A DNA stretch of 64,000 nucleotides, taken from the NCBI GenBank assembly GCA_965220485.1, contig OZ244832.1, positions 4,464,001 to 4,528,000 of the forward strand, given 5' to 3'. The notes under the pieces are model-generated. The model made no database searches, had not been told where the DNA came from, and saw only the letters and a list, made by a program, of their open reading frames with translations. The position numbers and the translations under genes are program-made. Positions 53,691-62,953 of the stretch are shown here, piece after piece; position 1 is the stretch's first letter, and every line of letters begins with the position of its first letter. Source of the stretch: Aldehydirespirator sp965220485 (GTDB taxonomy: Bacteria > Actinomycetota > Acidimicrobiia > Acidimicrobiales > Aldehydirespiratoraceae).

Positions 53691-55520
53691 TCAGGTGGCG
53701 CACTCCGAGGCGCCGGTCTCCACGGTGTACGGGACGGTCTCGTCGAAGTCCACGTAGAACGACGGGTCGGCCTCGTAGGCGGGGAACTCGTCGAGGTCCT
53801 TGAGGTCCTCGGCCACGGCTCGGGCACCACCGACACGCTGCATCCAGTCCCGGAACTTCTCGGAAGCTTGGCGCTCGTCGGTGAAGCGCCGGATCACCCT
53901 GGCGGTGGCCTCGGGAGCATTGCGGGCGGGCAGGCGCAAGGCCTTGTCGCCGAAGTGCATCTGCTGCTGGCCGATGTGGCCGCCAAGCAGCATCTGGTAG
54001 CCGGGGGCGCTGCGGCCGTGTGCCCTTCGCTCCGCTCCGAAGAAGCCGATGTCGGAGGCGTGGTGCTGGCCGCAGGAGTTGGGGCAGCCGGAGATGTTGA
54101 TGCGGATTCCGCCCACGTCCGCGAGTCCCTCTTCCTCGAGGCGCTCGCCGATGGCGTGGCCCAGTCCCCGGCTCTGGGTGACGGCCAGGTTGCAGGTGTC
54201 CGACCCGGGGCAGGCCACCACGTCTCGGGCCAGCTCCGCCCCCGGGCGGGCCATCCCGACGGCGTCCATGCGGTCGTAGACGGCGGGCAAGTCGTCGGGA
54301 TGCAGGCCCCGGAACACAACGTTCTGGCGGTTGGTCAGGCGCACGTCGGCGTCGAGATCGCGCTGCATTGCTGCGAGGGCTCGGAACTGGTCGCCGGTGA
54401 TGTCTCCCAGATGAGCCTGGGCGTAGACGGAGACCGTGCCGTCGCCCACGCCGCGCACCACGTTGACCCGTTCCCACCGCTCGTAGGCGGAGCCCGTGCC
54501 GATTGTCACCGGTGTGCCGTGGCCGATGGCGGTGACGGCAGCTGGATCGACTGCGCCGGCAGGGTCGTCGCCGTCGATCTGCACCTCGGCCGGGATCCCG
54601 CCCGGCCAGGAGGTGGACGCCACCAGGAACTTGCGCTGGGTCAGCACGCGGCGCTGGACCTCCTCGAAGCCGAGCGTGTCCACCAGCCACTTCATGCGGG
54701 CCCGCAGCTTGTTGTCGCGGTTGCCGGCCTGGTCGAACACCCTCAAGCAGGCTTCGATGGTGGGCAGCAGCTCCTCGCGGGGCGTGAAGTCCTCCAGGGC
54801 CAGCGCCGGGTGCGGCGTGGTGCCGAGGCCGCCGGCGATGAAGACCCGGAAGCCGCTCTCCGGTGCGCCGTCGGCGCCTTGCTGCACGACTCCGATCACG
54901 CCCACGTCGTTGAACATGGCCTGGCCGCAATCCGTCTCGCAGCCTGAGAAGTTGATCTTGAACTTTCGGGGCAGCCGCTGGCTGATCGGGTTGCGGACGA
55001 AGTGCCGGTAGGTGGCTTCGGCCCAGGGTGTGATGTCGAGCTTCTCGTGGGGGCAGGCACCGGCGAGGTGGCAGCCCTGGACGTTGCGCACGGTGTCGCC
55101 GCAGGCCTCCCGGGTGGTTAGTCCCACCGCGGCAAGATGCCCGAGCACTTCCGGAATCTGGTCGAGCTGCACGAAGTGGAACTGGATGTTCTGGCGGGTG
55201 GTGATGTGGCCCCAGCCCCGGCTGTAGGTGTCGACCAGCCAGCCGATCATCTCGAGTTGCTCGGGCTTGATGGATCCGTAGGGCACCTTCACCCGGACCA
55301 TCTGGTTCGTGCCGCCCTGGCGCTGTCCGTAGATGCCGTTGGTGAGCCGGTAGACCCGGAACACCTCGTCGCTCAGCTCGCCGGACAGGAAGCGCGCGTA
55401 CTGCTGCCTGTACTTGTCGACATCGGCCCGTATCTCGGGATCGATGGGACCACTGGCCGGGGGCGGCCCCGGCGGGGTGGGAATGGCAAGCGGGGCGATG
55501 CCCGGCTCGAGCAGGGTCAT
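53691..55520 (-). CDS. Siroheme sulfite/nitrite reductase with Cys motifs in both halves
   Basis: 609 aa ferredoxin-type reductase for sulfite or nitrite (six-electron). The C-terminal half has the standard 4Fe-4S/siroheme ligands CPGSDTC and GCPNSCGQHH. The N-terminal half also contains a C-x5-C (GCHLAGAC) and a C-x3-C (FSGCETDCG), which in ordinary assimilatory enzymes are degenerate. The substrate cannot be decided from sequence; no ferredoxin or sulfate-reduction gene is adjacent. ATG 55520 overlaps the cobA stop by four bases. Confidence 0.85.
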   Translation of the reverse strand: MTLLEPGIAPLAIPTPPGPPPASGPIDPEIRADVDKYRQQYARFLSGELSDEVFRVYRLTNGIYGQRQGGTNQMVRVKVPYGSIKPEQLEMIGWLVDTYSRGWGHITTRQNIQFHFVQLDQIPEVLGHLAAVGLTTREACGDTVRNVQGCHLAGACPHEKLDITPWAEATYRHFVRNPISQRLPRKFKINFSGCETDCGQAMFNDVGVIGVVQQGADGAPESGFRVFIAGGLGTTPHPALALEDFTPREELLPTIEACLRVFDQAGNRDNKLRARMKWLVDTLGFEEVQRRVLTQRKFLVASTSWPGGIPAEVQIDGDDPAGAVDPAAVTAIGHGTPVTIGTGSAYERWERVNVVRGVGDGTVSVYAQAHLGDITGDQFRALAAMQRDLDADVRLTNRQNVVFRGLHPDDLPAVYDRMDAVGMARPGAELARDVVACPGSDTCNLAVTQSRGLGHAIGERLEEEGLADVGGIRINISGCPNSCGQHHASDIGFFGAERRAHGRSAPGYQMLLGGHIGQQQMHFGDKALRLPARNAPEATARVIRRFTDERQASEKFRDWMQRVGGARAVAEDLKDLDEFPAYEADPSFYVDFDETVPYTVETGASECAT

Positions 55521-56278
55521 GGCAAAGCTCCTAGGGATGTCACGGCGCCGGCGGCGCTGAGTTCGGAGATGGAGAGAACGTCTGTGGCTGCGACGGCGCC
55601 AACGACGATCGTGGCCGGGTTGGCCACCCGGAGGTGACGCAGGCCGGCCAGGTCGGTACGGTCGACGCGCTGGCTCCGGGTCGTGGCCGCGCTGATCACC
55701 GCCACCGGGGTGTCGTCGGCCATGCCGCCGGCCCGCAGCCGGTCGGCGATCTGGGTGGTTCGGGCCGCTCCCATCAGGATCACCAGGGTGGTTCCGGCCT
55801 GGGCCAGGGCGTCCCAGTCCAGCCACCGCGAAGACGACGGGTCCTGGTGGGCCGTGACCACGGTGAAGCCGCTGGAGACTCCCCGAAGCGTGACGGGGAT
55901 GCCGGCTGCGGCCGGTGCAGCCACCGCCGAGGTCACCCCGGGGACGACCTCCACGTCAAGGCCGGCGGCCCGCAAGGACGAGGCCTCCTCGCCACCACGG
56001 CCGAACACGAAGGGATCACCGCCCTTGAGGCGTACGACACAGGGGAATCGGCGGCCGCGATCGATGAGGATGGAGTTGATCTCGTCCTGGGACGGGCTCG
56101 GAGTCCCCGGCGTCTTGCCGACGTCGATGTGCTCGGCCCACGGCGGTGTGAGGTCGACAACGGCTGGATCGACGAGCCGGTCGTGGACGACGACATCGGC
56201 TTGACGGAGCAGGTTGACGGCCCGGACGGTCAACAACTCCGGGTCGCCGGGTCCCGCGCCCACCAGATGCACGGTCAT
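55517..56278 (-). CDS. cobA: Uroporphyrinogen-III C-methyltransferase
   Basis: 253 aa SUMT that makes precorrin-2 using SAM. The start VHLVGAGPGDPELLTVRAV, then VYHDRLV-like VVHDRLVDPAV, RLKGGDPFVFGRGGEEA and VVPGVTSAVAAPAAAGIPVT are classic. It overlaps the genes on both sides by four bases and supplies siroheme to the reductase encoded downstream. Confidence 0.95.
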   Translation of the reverse strand: MTVHLVGAGPGDPELLTVRAVNLLRQADVVVHDRLVDPAVVDLTPPWAEHIDVGKTPGTPSPSQDEINSILIDRGRRFPCVVRLKGGDPFVFGRGGEEASSLRAAGLDVEVVPGVTSAVAAPAAAGIPVTLRGVSSGFTVVTAHQDPSSSRWLDWDALAQAGTTLVILMGAARTTQIADRLRAGGMADDTPVAVISAATTRSQRVDRTDLAGLRHLRVANPATIVVGAVAATDVLSISELSAAGAVTSLGALP

Positions 56279-56940
56279 GATGCCATGGCCTCCGCTGTAT
56301 CAGTCTCAGATTCGTCGAGTTGTAGGTGGCGGCGCAGGAGGGAACGGGCCTCGTCTTTGCGTCCGACCCTTACGAGCTCGAGCAGCCCAGCGTCGAGGGC
56401 GGCTTCCCAGCCCGGTACTTCCGAGGTGCGGCGGGCTACCCGGACCTCGGCTCGTGTCTGCGCCAGCAGTTCGAGCAGGGCGGTGTAACCCGAATCGATC
56501 TCCCGCTCGATGCGCCGGCGCAGCCATCGGGCTAGTGCGGGGCTGCGGCCATTGGTGGACACCGCCACCTGCAGGTCGCCGCGCCGGGCCACCGACGGCA
56601 GCGTGAAGGTGCAGTTGGCCGGATCGTCGGCCGAGTTGACGAAGACGTTGGCGGCTTCGCAGTCGCGGGCTACGAGCGAGTTCACCACGGGGTCGTTCGT
56701 AGCAGTGACGACCAGACGGTAGGAATCCGCCTCGCCGCGGCTATACGTGCGCCTCTGCCAGGCGACCTGTGGATTCTCGGCGATGGTGTCGGCTGCGGTG
56801 GGGGCGATCACGGTCACCACTGCGCCGGATTGAAGCAGAGCGGCCACCTTGCGGGCCGCGACCGGCCCGCCGCCGACGACCAGGACGGGCTGGCCGGTGA
56901 GGCACAGGTTCACTGGATAGGACGCTGGCTTGCTGGGCAT
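56275..56940 (-). CDS. Precorrin-2 dehydrogenase / sirohydrochlorin ferrochelatase (Met8/CysG-N type)
   Basis: 221 aa. The NAD motif VLVVGGGPVAARKVAALL and the active-site strand VNSADDPANCTFTLPSVARRG are those of Met8p and CysG N-terminal domains. It oxidises precorrin-2 and inserts iron to give siroheme. I chose ATG 56940 (MPSKPASYPVNL); the frame extends upstream into the operator-like repeats without a start signal. First gene of the siroheme-reductase operon. Confidence 0.92.
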   Translation of the reverse strand: MPSKPASYPVNLCLTGQPVLVVGGGPVAARKVAALLQSGAVVTVIAPTAADTIAENPQVAWQRRTYSRGEADSYRLVVTATNDPVVNSLVARDCEAANVFVNSADDPANCTFTLPSVARRGDLQVAVSTNGRSPALARWLRRRIEREIDSGYTALLELLAQTRAEVRVARRTSEVPGWEAALDAGLLELVRVGRKDEARSLLRRHLQLDESETDTAEAMAS

Positions 56941-56949
56941 CTGAATATG

Positions 56950-57052
56950 ATAATTCCGATAAGGTAAGTCAGGATTTGAGAGGGTAGCGCACCAGCAAGC
57001 GCGATACAACATAAATCCGATCAGAATTATCAGGTTTGCATTATCAGGTTTG
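56950..57052. promoter_or_regulatory. A+T-rich direct repeats upstream of the siroheme operon
   Basis: Two copies of a motif of about 28 bp (ATAATTCCGAT... at 56950-56978 and ATAAATCCGAT... at 57011-57038), each ending in a TCAGG and TTTG block, are followed by a third partial copy ATTATCAGGTTTG at 57040-57052. They lie just before the first gene and are strikingly A+T-rich. They look like tandem operators for a sulfur-, nitrogen- or iron-responsive regulator, whose gene is not in view. Confidence 0.55.
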
Positions 57053-57182
57053 TGCCCGCTGACGGTGGAGGTTGCTCGCCTCTACGTCGTAGGTGGGTTA
57101 GGCCACGAAATGAACGGCTACGGCGAGGCCCAGCAGAATGTGCGCGTATCCGCACCAGCGATTGACTGTCGTCATGGTGCGG

Positions 57183-57563
57183 TCATGGCCTCAGGGTGCC
57201 GTCGTGGTCAGATTCAGGGACCGCGTCGGCGAGCCGAAGCCGCGCCGCCCGCGCTGCTCGGGAGATGCGCCACATGATGAATACGACCGCGGCGGCCACT
57301 GCGCCCAGGGTCACGAACTGGAGGCTCCCGCCCCGATCGCCGGACTGCTGGGGCTTGGGTCCGGCTTCGGGTGAGCCGATGATCCGGTCGGCGCCGGCAG
57401 GGATCTCATACACCGGTTTGAGGTCGTCGCCGGTGTCGACCGGCAGAGGCTCCTCGTCGCCCTCGTGAGCCGCGGCGCCGGAGTGGGCGCCGAGCAGCAG
57501 CGCTACAGCGACGACCGGGAGCAGAGCAGCTCGGCCTGCGAGTCCGCGGCGACGGCCCCTCAC
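57183..57563 (-). CDS. Small exported membrane protein, unknown function
   Basis: 126 aa. The GTG at 57563 overlaps the stop of the SDR gene (GTGA). A basic N-terminus and hydrophobic core (LLPVVAVALLLGAHSGAAA) form a signal peptide, then an acidic stretch (HEGDEEPLPVDTGDD), and a second membrane segment (VTLGAVAAAVVFIMW) with a basic cytoplasmic tail. I do not recognise the family. The coupling to an SDR is unusual. Confidence 0.6.
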   Translation of the reverse strand: MRGRRRGLAGRAALLPVVAVALLLGAHSGAAAHEGDEEPLPVDTGDDLKPVYEIPAGADRIIGSPEAGPKPQQSGDRGGSLQFVTLGAVAAAVVFIMWRISRAARAARLRLADAVPESDHDGTLRP

Positions 57564-58366
57564 GGCTTGGATTCCGGCCGGTACTGGGCTACCTCGCCAG
57601 TGGAGACGGTGAGATAGGAGGGCACCTCGCCGCCGCCGTGCACCGGCACCGAAGCCCCGGACATGAACGACGCCAACGGCGAGGCGCAGAACAGCACCAC
57701 GTTGGCGATCTCGCCCGGGTCCCCGAGCCGGCCGAGGGCGAGGGTCCTGCCGACGGCTTCGATTCCGGCCTCGTCGCCGTAGTAGAGGTGCGCCTGATCG
57801 GTGCGGAGAAGCCCGACCATGACGCTCAGGACCCGGATCGACGGACCCCACTCGTGGGCGAGGGTCTGGGTGAGGTTGTCGAGTCCCGCCTTGGCCGCTC
57901 CGTAGGCCGCTCCGGCGGGTGTGGGGCGGATGCTCGAGACCGACGAGATGTTGATGATGGCCCCGCCCCCTTCCTGGGCACTCATCACGGGATGAACCGC
58001 CTGGGCGAAGGTCAGGGGAGCGATGAGGTTGAGGGCGATCACCTTCTCGTTGAACCGGGGCGACACGGTGGCGGTATTCGCAGGAGGGGCGCCGCCGGCA
58101 TTGTTCACCAGCACGTCGATGCGGCCTGTCGATCGCATCGCCTCGTCGACCACCTTGGCGATCTGGTCGGGGTCGCGAACATCAGCGGCTACGAAGGCCG
58201 CCTCCCGCCCGGCCGCGGCCACCGGCTCCTCAGGCGTCCGGCGGGCGCACCCCACCACATGGGCGCTGTGCTCGAGGAACCTCGAAGCGATCACACGGCC
58301 GAGGCCCGCGGTGGCGCCCGTGACGATCACCGTGCGGCCGGTCATGTCGAGCGGATTGTCGGGCAC
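57560..58366 (-). CDS. Short-chain dehydrogenase/reductase (steroid-cluster type)
   Basis: 268 aa SDR with VTGATAGLGRVIASRFLEHS, NNAGGAPPANTATVS, SSVSSIRPTPAGAAYGAAKA (Ser, Tyr, Lys) and HGGGEVPSYL at the end. The pattern resembles SDRs next to ipdAB in mycobacterial cholesterol clusters such as Rv3549c. It diverges from ipdA across 299 bp that contain three hairpin repeats. It would reduce or oxidise a hydroxyl on a steroid-derived CoA ester; exact substrate unknown. Confidence 0.82.
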   Translation of the reverse strand: MPDNPLDMTGRTVIVTGATAGLGRVIASRFLEHSAHVVGCARRTPEEPVAAAGREAAFVAADVRDPDQIAKVVDEAMRSTGRIDVLVNNAGGAPPANTATVSPRFNEKVIALNLIAPLTFAQAVHPVMSAQEGGGAIINISSVSSIRPTPAGAAYGAAKAGLDNLTQTLAHEWGPSIRVLSVMVGLLRTDQAHLYYGDEAGIEAVGRTLALGRLGDPGEIANVVLFCASPLASFMSGASVPVHGGGEVPSYLTVSTGEVAQYRPESKP

Positions 58367-58429
58367 GCGACTCCCCGAGGTAGGCAGGCCCCTCAGGCCC
58401 AGCGCTGCCTTGAAACTATCGCCTCAAGG

Positions 58430-58619
58430 GAATTGGCAGCGTTCTGCGCGATATGTGGGCATTCTGCTGCCAGTTCGCAGGTGAAGATCGGCGGCGTCGG
58501 GAATTGGCGGCGTCTTTGCACGGTATGCGGGCATTGTGCTGCCAATTCGCGGATGAGGCTCGGTGGCGTCGAGAATTGGCAGCGTCTTGCACGGTATGCG
58601 GGCATTGTGCTGCCAGTTC
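58430..58619. repeat. Three tandem hairpin repeats in the divergent SDR-ipdA promoter region
   Basis: Each unit is an inverted repeat with arms close to GAATTGGCAGC and GCTGCCAATTC: 58430-58440/58466-58476, 58501-58511/58538-58548, 58573-58583/58609-58619. The period is 71-72 bp, and the loops share TGCACGGTATGCGGGCATT. Copies two and three are nearly identical. Position between two divergent genes suggests a regulator target or DNA/RNA structural element, or a palindromic mobile repeat that has been amplified. Confidence 0.85.
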
Positions 58620-58652
58620 GCGCCGGTGGTAGCGCTGGCGCTGCCGGCCTTC

Positions 58653-58665
58653 TACGGTTCCACCG
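58653..58665 (+). promoter_or_regulatory. Leaderless -10 box of ipdA
   Basis: TACGGT (58653-58658) ends 7 bp before the ipdA ATG with no ribosome site between, the same arrangement as the SIR2 and arfB starts. Confidence 0.45.
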
Positions 58666-59537
<872 letters not shown>

Positions 59538-59541
<4 letters not shown>

Positions 59542-60317
59542 GCGACGCAACCATCGATGAGATCTGTCTGGTTGCGCTGGCCGAGGCCTTCCGGGGGGAT
59601 GGCGAGCTGCTCTGCCATCCGATGGGTCCGTTCCCGGTGGCGGCTGGCAGGCTGGCGCGGGCCAGCTTCGAGCCCGACCTCATGCTCACCGACACGATCG
59701 CCTACGCGGTCGTCGACACCCTGCCGCTGGGGGCGACAGTTGGCGATCCCGGCGACGGGGACGAGGGCATCGTGGTCGAGGGCTACCTGCCGTTCCGAAC
59801 GGTGTTCGACCAGGCATGGTCGGGGTGCCGCCACGTGGTGATGGGTGCCAGCCAGATCGACCAGCACGGAAACCAGAACTTCGCGGCCATCGGCGACTAC
59901 CGGAAGCCCAAGGCCCAGCTCCTCGGGCTGCGGGGCGCTCCCGGAAACGTGATCAACCACACCACGAGCTACTGGATCCCGAACCAGGCCCGGTCGTTCT
60001 CCGAGAGTGTCGACGTGGTATCGGGTCCGGGCTATGACCGGGTGGCGGCGCTGCCCGAGCCGAGCGGCCGCTTCCACGAAATCCGCAGGGTCGTGACCGA
60101 GTTGGCCGCCTACGACTTCGAGACGCCCGACCGAACCATGCGGCTGCGGTCCATCCATCCCGGCGCATCCGTCGACGATGTGCTGGCGGCCACCCCCTTC
60201 GAGCTCTCAGTGCCCGAAGATGTTCCAGCCAGCCGGCTCCCCACCCACGAGGAGCTGCATCTCATCCGCGACGTGATCGACCCCAAGAGCATCCGCAAAG
60301 CCGAGTTCCGCCGCTAG
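59538..60317 (+). CDS. ipdB: CoA-transferase-like hydrolase subunit IpdB
   Basis: 259 aa. RHVVMGASQIDQHGNQNFAA, LRGAPGNVINHTTSYWI, DVVSGPGYDRV and the C-terminal LPTHEELHLIRDVIDPKS match IpdB (Rv3552). ATG 59538 overlaps the ipdA stop. The gene ends 82 bp before the low-G+C rloA gene, so the steroid operon seems to have been cut short by an inserted defence module; ipdC and an enoyl-CoA hydratase that follow in mycobacteria are absent. Confidence 0.87.
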
Positions 60318-60363
60318 TTCTCCAACTCTAGTCTCACAGATAGAACTGACAGGCCTAGTCACA

Positions 60364-60399
60364 TTGCGATTTATGCGGATTTTCCGTATGATCCTCTGT
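60364..60399 (+). promoter_or_regulatory. Leaderless promoter of rloA-like gene
   Basis: TTGCGA (60364-60369), 17-bp spacer, TATGAT (60387-60392) and 7 bp to the ATG at 60400. This is the clearest sigma-70 promoter in the window and selects the ATG at 60400 among five in-frame candidates. Confidence 0.7.
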
Positions 60400-61734
60400 A
60401 TGAGCACATCTGGAACAGCCTCTTCCGGCATGAGCGCCCTCCTGTCGTTCACGGCGGAAAACGTTCGGTGCTATCGCGACGAGGTGCACCTTTCACTCCT
60501 TGGGACGCGGATGGCGGAGGAGGGCGCCGTTCGACGTGTCGTCACGGCAGGAAGCACAAAGCCAACACTTGTGTTACCTGCAGCTGGAGTCTTTGGTGCC
60601 AATGCCTCAGGCAAGACGGCAATTCTTGAGGCAATCGACGACATGCGCGCGGTTGTAGAGGGTTCGTTCCGTCTCGGGACCCCAGAGTCGTCCATCTACC
60701 GTCGTCCGTTTCTCCTTGACGATGAGAGCCGCAAGCGACCTTCACGATTCGAAGTCGACCTCATCCTCAACGGCGTTCGCTGGCAGTACGGATTCGAACT
60801 GCTCGATGATCGGGTACTCGACGAATATGCCTATCACTATCCTCGGGGTCGTCAGGCGATGATCTTTGAACGCAACGATGGTCTTCCGAAGTTTGGTCCA
60901 CCGTATCGCTCTGACGGAAAGGCGATGCTAAGGGCACTGCGAGACAACGCGCTTCTCTTGTCAGTGGCGGAAGCTCTCAAGATCCCGGATCTCTCAGATC
61001 TTCACGCTTGGTTTAGGACTATGGTTCGCTTTGCGTCCTCAAAGAATCGCGGTGAGCGAGCCCATCTCACTGCTAACTTGGTAGAATCGACGAATAAGAA
61101 GGATCGTATTCTAAACCTGTTGAGGTATGCAGATCTGGGTGTCACTGATATTCATCGTGAACTGCCTCCCATTGAAATAACTGAGCGAGTCAGAAAGGCG
61201 ATGCGTGTCCTAAATGATTTTGACGATGACACGGAGATTGAGGAAGAACTCAGCCTTGAAGGTATCGTACTTCTCACACACTCCGCGGCTGTAGGTGAAG
61301 CAAGAATCTTCCCACAGGACGAGTCTCTAGGAACGCAGGTGTGGCTCGGCTTGATCGGACCTCTCCTCGAAGTCCTGGAAGCAGGTGCAGTGTTACTCGT
61401 GGATGAACTCGATGGAAGTCTCCATCCCCGTCTTGTTCAGAAATTCGTGAGGCTCTTCCAGAACACCCGAACTAACCCGCGTTGTGCTCAGTTGATCTTC
61501 AATTCACACGATACCAACTTACTCGGCGATAGTGATAGCCGTACGATCGGTCGTGACCAGATATGGTTCACAGAAAAGGATACAGAGGGTGCATCGTCGC
61601 TCTATTCGGCGACGAACTTCGGGCCGCGAAGGGACGACGCCATCCAGCGTAGGTACTTGCAGGGGCGTTACGGGGCAGTGCCCTCGCTCAATCCTGCTGA
61701 TCTTGAGCGAGCTCTGCTTGTGACAGACAGGTGA
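60400..61734 (+). CDS. AAA-family ATPase, RloA/AbiLi-like
   Basis: 444 aa. The N-terminus LLSFTAENVRCYRDEVHLSL and Walker A VFGANASGKTAI are typical of SMC/OLD-like AAA ATPases; VLLVDELDGSLHPRL is Walker B and FNSHDTNLL the switch His. Such proteins pair with RloB in type I restriction loci and AbiL-type abortive infection systems. G+C and codon use are clearly lower than in all flanking genes, so it was acquired recently. Start at ATG 60400 is set by the promoter; ATG 60430 fits the usual family N-terminus and is the alternative. Confidence 0.85.
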   Translation: MSTSGTASSGMSALLSFTAENVRCYRDEVHLSLLGTRMAEEGAVRRVVTAGSTKPTLVLPAAGVFGANASGKTAILEAIDDMRAVVEGSFRLGTPESSIYRRPFLLDDESRKRPSRFEVDLILNGVRWQYGFELLDDRVLDEYAYHYPRGRQAMIFERNDGLPKFGPPYRSDGKAMLRALRDNALLLSVAEALKIPDLSDLHAWFRTMVRFASSKNRGERAHLTANLVESTNKKDRILNLLRYADLGVTDIHRELPPIEITERVRKAMRVLNDFDDDTEIEEELSLEGIVLLTHSAAVGEARIFPQDESLGTQVWLGLIGPLLEVLEAGAVLLVDELDGSLHPRLVQKFVRLFQNTRTNPRCAQLIFNSHDTNLLGDSDSRTIGRDQIWFTEKDTEGASSLYSATNFGPRRDDAIQRRYLQGRYGAVPSLNPADLERALLVTDR

Positions 61735-62344
61735 GGCGGCCGCGTTCGACTTCCCAGCGGCATGTCAGACGCTCGCGCGAAGAGCGTCGCGTTATCCGCA
61801 TATATCCTGAAGGTTCGGTAACCGAGTTCGAGTACTTAAGGCACTGGGAACGACTGGGTCAGCGTGTGACTATAGATTGGGGAGAAGCGGCTATGTCCCC
61901 TATGGGCATGGTTAGCCGGGCCAAGAACGACCTTAGGTTGAGTCGGCGCGCTGCGAGACGTCACGGCACACCTCAATTCGATGAAATCTGGTGTATATTC
62001 GATGTTGATAGCCATCCGCAGGTTCCGCAAGCGATATTCGAGGCGATGCAGAGCGACATTAGTGTCGTAGTCTCCAATCCATGCTTTGAGTTGTGGCTCG
62101 TCCTGCATTCTCATGCCCAAAGAGCCCCTGTAGACAGTAGAGAGATACAGCGACGGGCAGCTGAGCTTGGTCTCGTTGACGGCAAGAATGTCCCAAGGAC
62201 GCATGGCGTGTCCTCGAAGAAAACTATGAGGACGCGAGGCGACAAGCGAAGAAACTGGACCAATGGCACGAGGACAATGACTCGCCGCCTCGGTCAAACC
62301 CCAGTTCCGACGTGTGGCGTCTCGTAGATCGACTCCGCTCGTAG
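61731..62344 (+). pseudogene. RloB/AbiLii-like gene with a frameshift near 62195
   Basis: GTG 61731 overlaps the rloA stop. The first about 155 codons encode RloB: IYPEGSVTEFEYLRHW, WCIFDVDSHPQVPQ and VVSNPCFELWLVLHSHAQ. After GKNVP the reading frame turns into basic low-complexity sequence ending at 62327. The -1 frame continues the family pattern (DAWRVLEENYEDARRQAKKL and on, DVWRLVDRLRS) to a stop at 62344. Loss of one A in CCAAGG, or a -1 ribosomal shift there, restores the protein. The site is not a canonical slippery heptamer, so mutation or sequencing error is more likely. Confidence 0.8.
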
Positions 62345-62356
62345 GGTTCAGCCGCC

Positions 62357-62380
62357 ATGGTGGCTGAGCGAGACTGGTGA
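62357..62380 (+). CDS. Possible 7-codon leader ORF before phosphatase gene
   Basis: ATG 62357 starts a 7-codon frame (MVAERDW) whose TGA overlaps the GTG start of the phosphatase gene (GTGA). TAGGGT at 62342-62347 lies 9 bp upstream. The arrangement resembles the 25-codon leader before the NfeD-like gene. Chance is quite possible for so short a frame. Confidence 0.2.
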   Translation: MVAERDW

Positions 62381-62919
62381 CGGAGATGCACGAGCGGCCG
62401 GTGGTGTACATGGTGTGCACTGGCAACGCGGCCCGGTCGCCGATGGCGGCGGCCATGCTGTGGGACCTCGACTCCGATGGCCGGATCGAGGTTCGCAGCG
62501 CGGGCATCCTCACGCTGGAGGGCCATCCCATTGGGACCCGCACCCGTTCGGCGCTGGCCCGCCACGGGCTGATCGACCACGCCCACCGGTCGCGGCAGTT
62601 CGGCGGTGAGGACGCGTCCGACGCCGATCTGGTGGTGGTGATGGAGCCGCTGCATCTGCACTGGATCCGCCGCAACCTGTCCGAGGCCGCCCCCATCACC
62701 GGTTCGCTGCGTCGGCTGGCCCGGGACTTGGCCCCTCCCAGGGCGGAGGCGGACGCCGGAGACCTCGCACGCAGGGTGAGGGCCTTGGAACTGGACACGC
62801 TGGAAGCGGAGCCATGGGAGGAGATTGTCGATCCCGGTGCCGGCGACCAGGACGACTTCGACCGCTGCTCTGACGAGCTGCGCCTGCTGGTGGCCGAACT
62901 GCACCGACGCCTGGCGTGA
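62377..62919 (+). CDS. Low-molecular-weight protein-tyrosine phosphatase
   Basis: 180 aa. The phosphate loop VCTGNAARSPMAAAML has the C-x5-R-S signature, and EIVDPGAGDQDDF supplies the general-acid Asp-Pro near the C-terminus. The middle region (residues about 110-150) is longer than in the 150-aa standard family. GTG at 62377 is taken because it overlaps a leader ORF stop; ATG 62386 is the alternative. It may act in signalling or, less likely, arsenate reduction. It is followed by azlCD. Confidence 0.85.
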   Translation: MTEMHERPVVYMVCTGNAARSPMAAAMLWDLDSDGRIEVRSAGILTLEGHPIGTRTRSALARHGLIDHAHRSRQFGGEDASDADLVVVMEPLHLHWIRRNLSEAAPITGSLRRLARDLAPPRAEADAGDLARRVRALELDTLEAEPWEEIVDPGAGDQDDFDRCSDELRLLVAELHRRLA

Positions 62920-62953
62920 CCTGCCCGACGCGGCCTCGTCGGTGGGTCCAGCC

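Noticed and set aside
58430..58619. CRISPR array
   Set aside because: Only three units; the repeats are long inverted structures, and the segments between arms are conserved and not unique like spacers. No cas genes.
62190..62198. Programmed -1 frameshift in rloB
   Set aside because: CCAAGG allows a slip but is not the X-XXY-YYZ type, and I saw no downstream stem; a one-base loss is simpler. Kept open only as an alternative.
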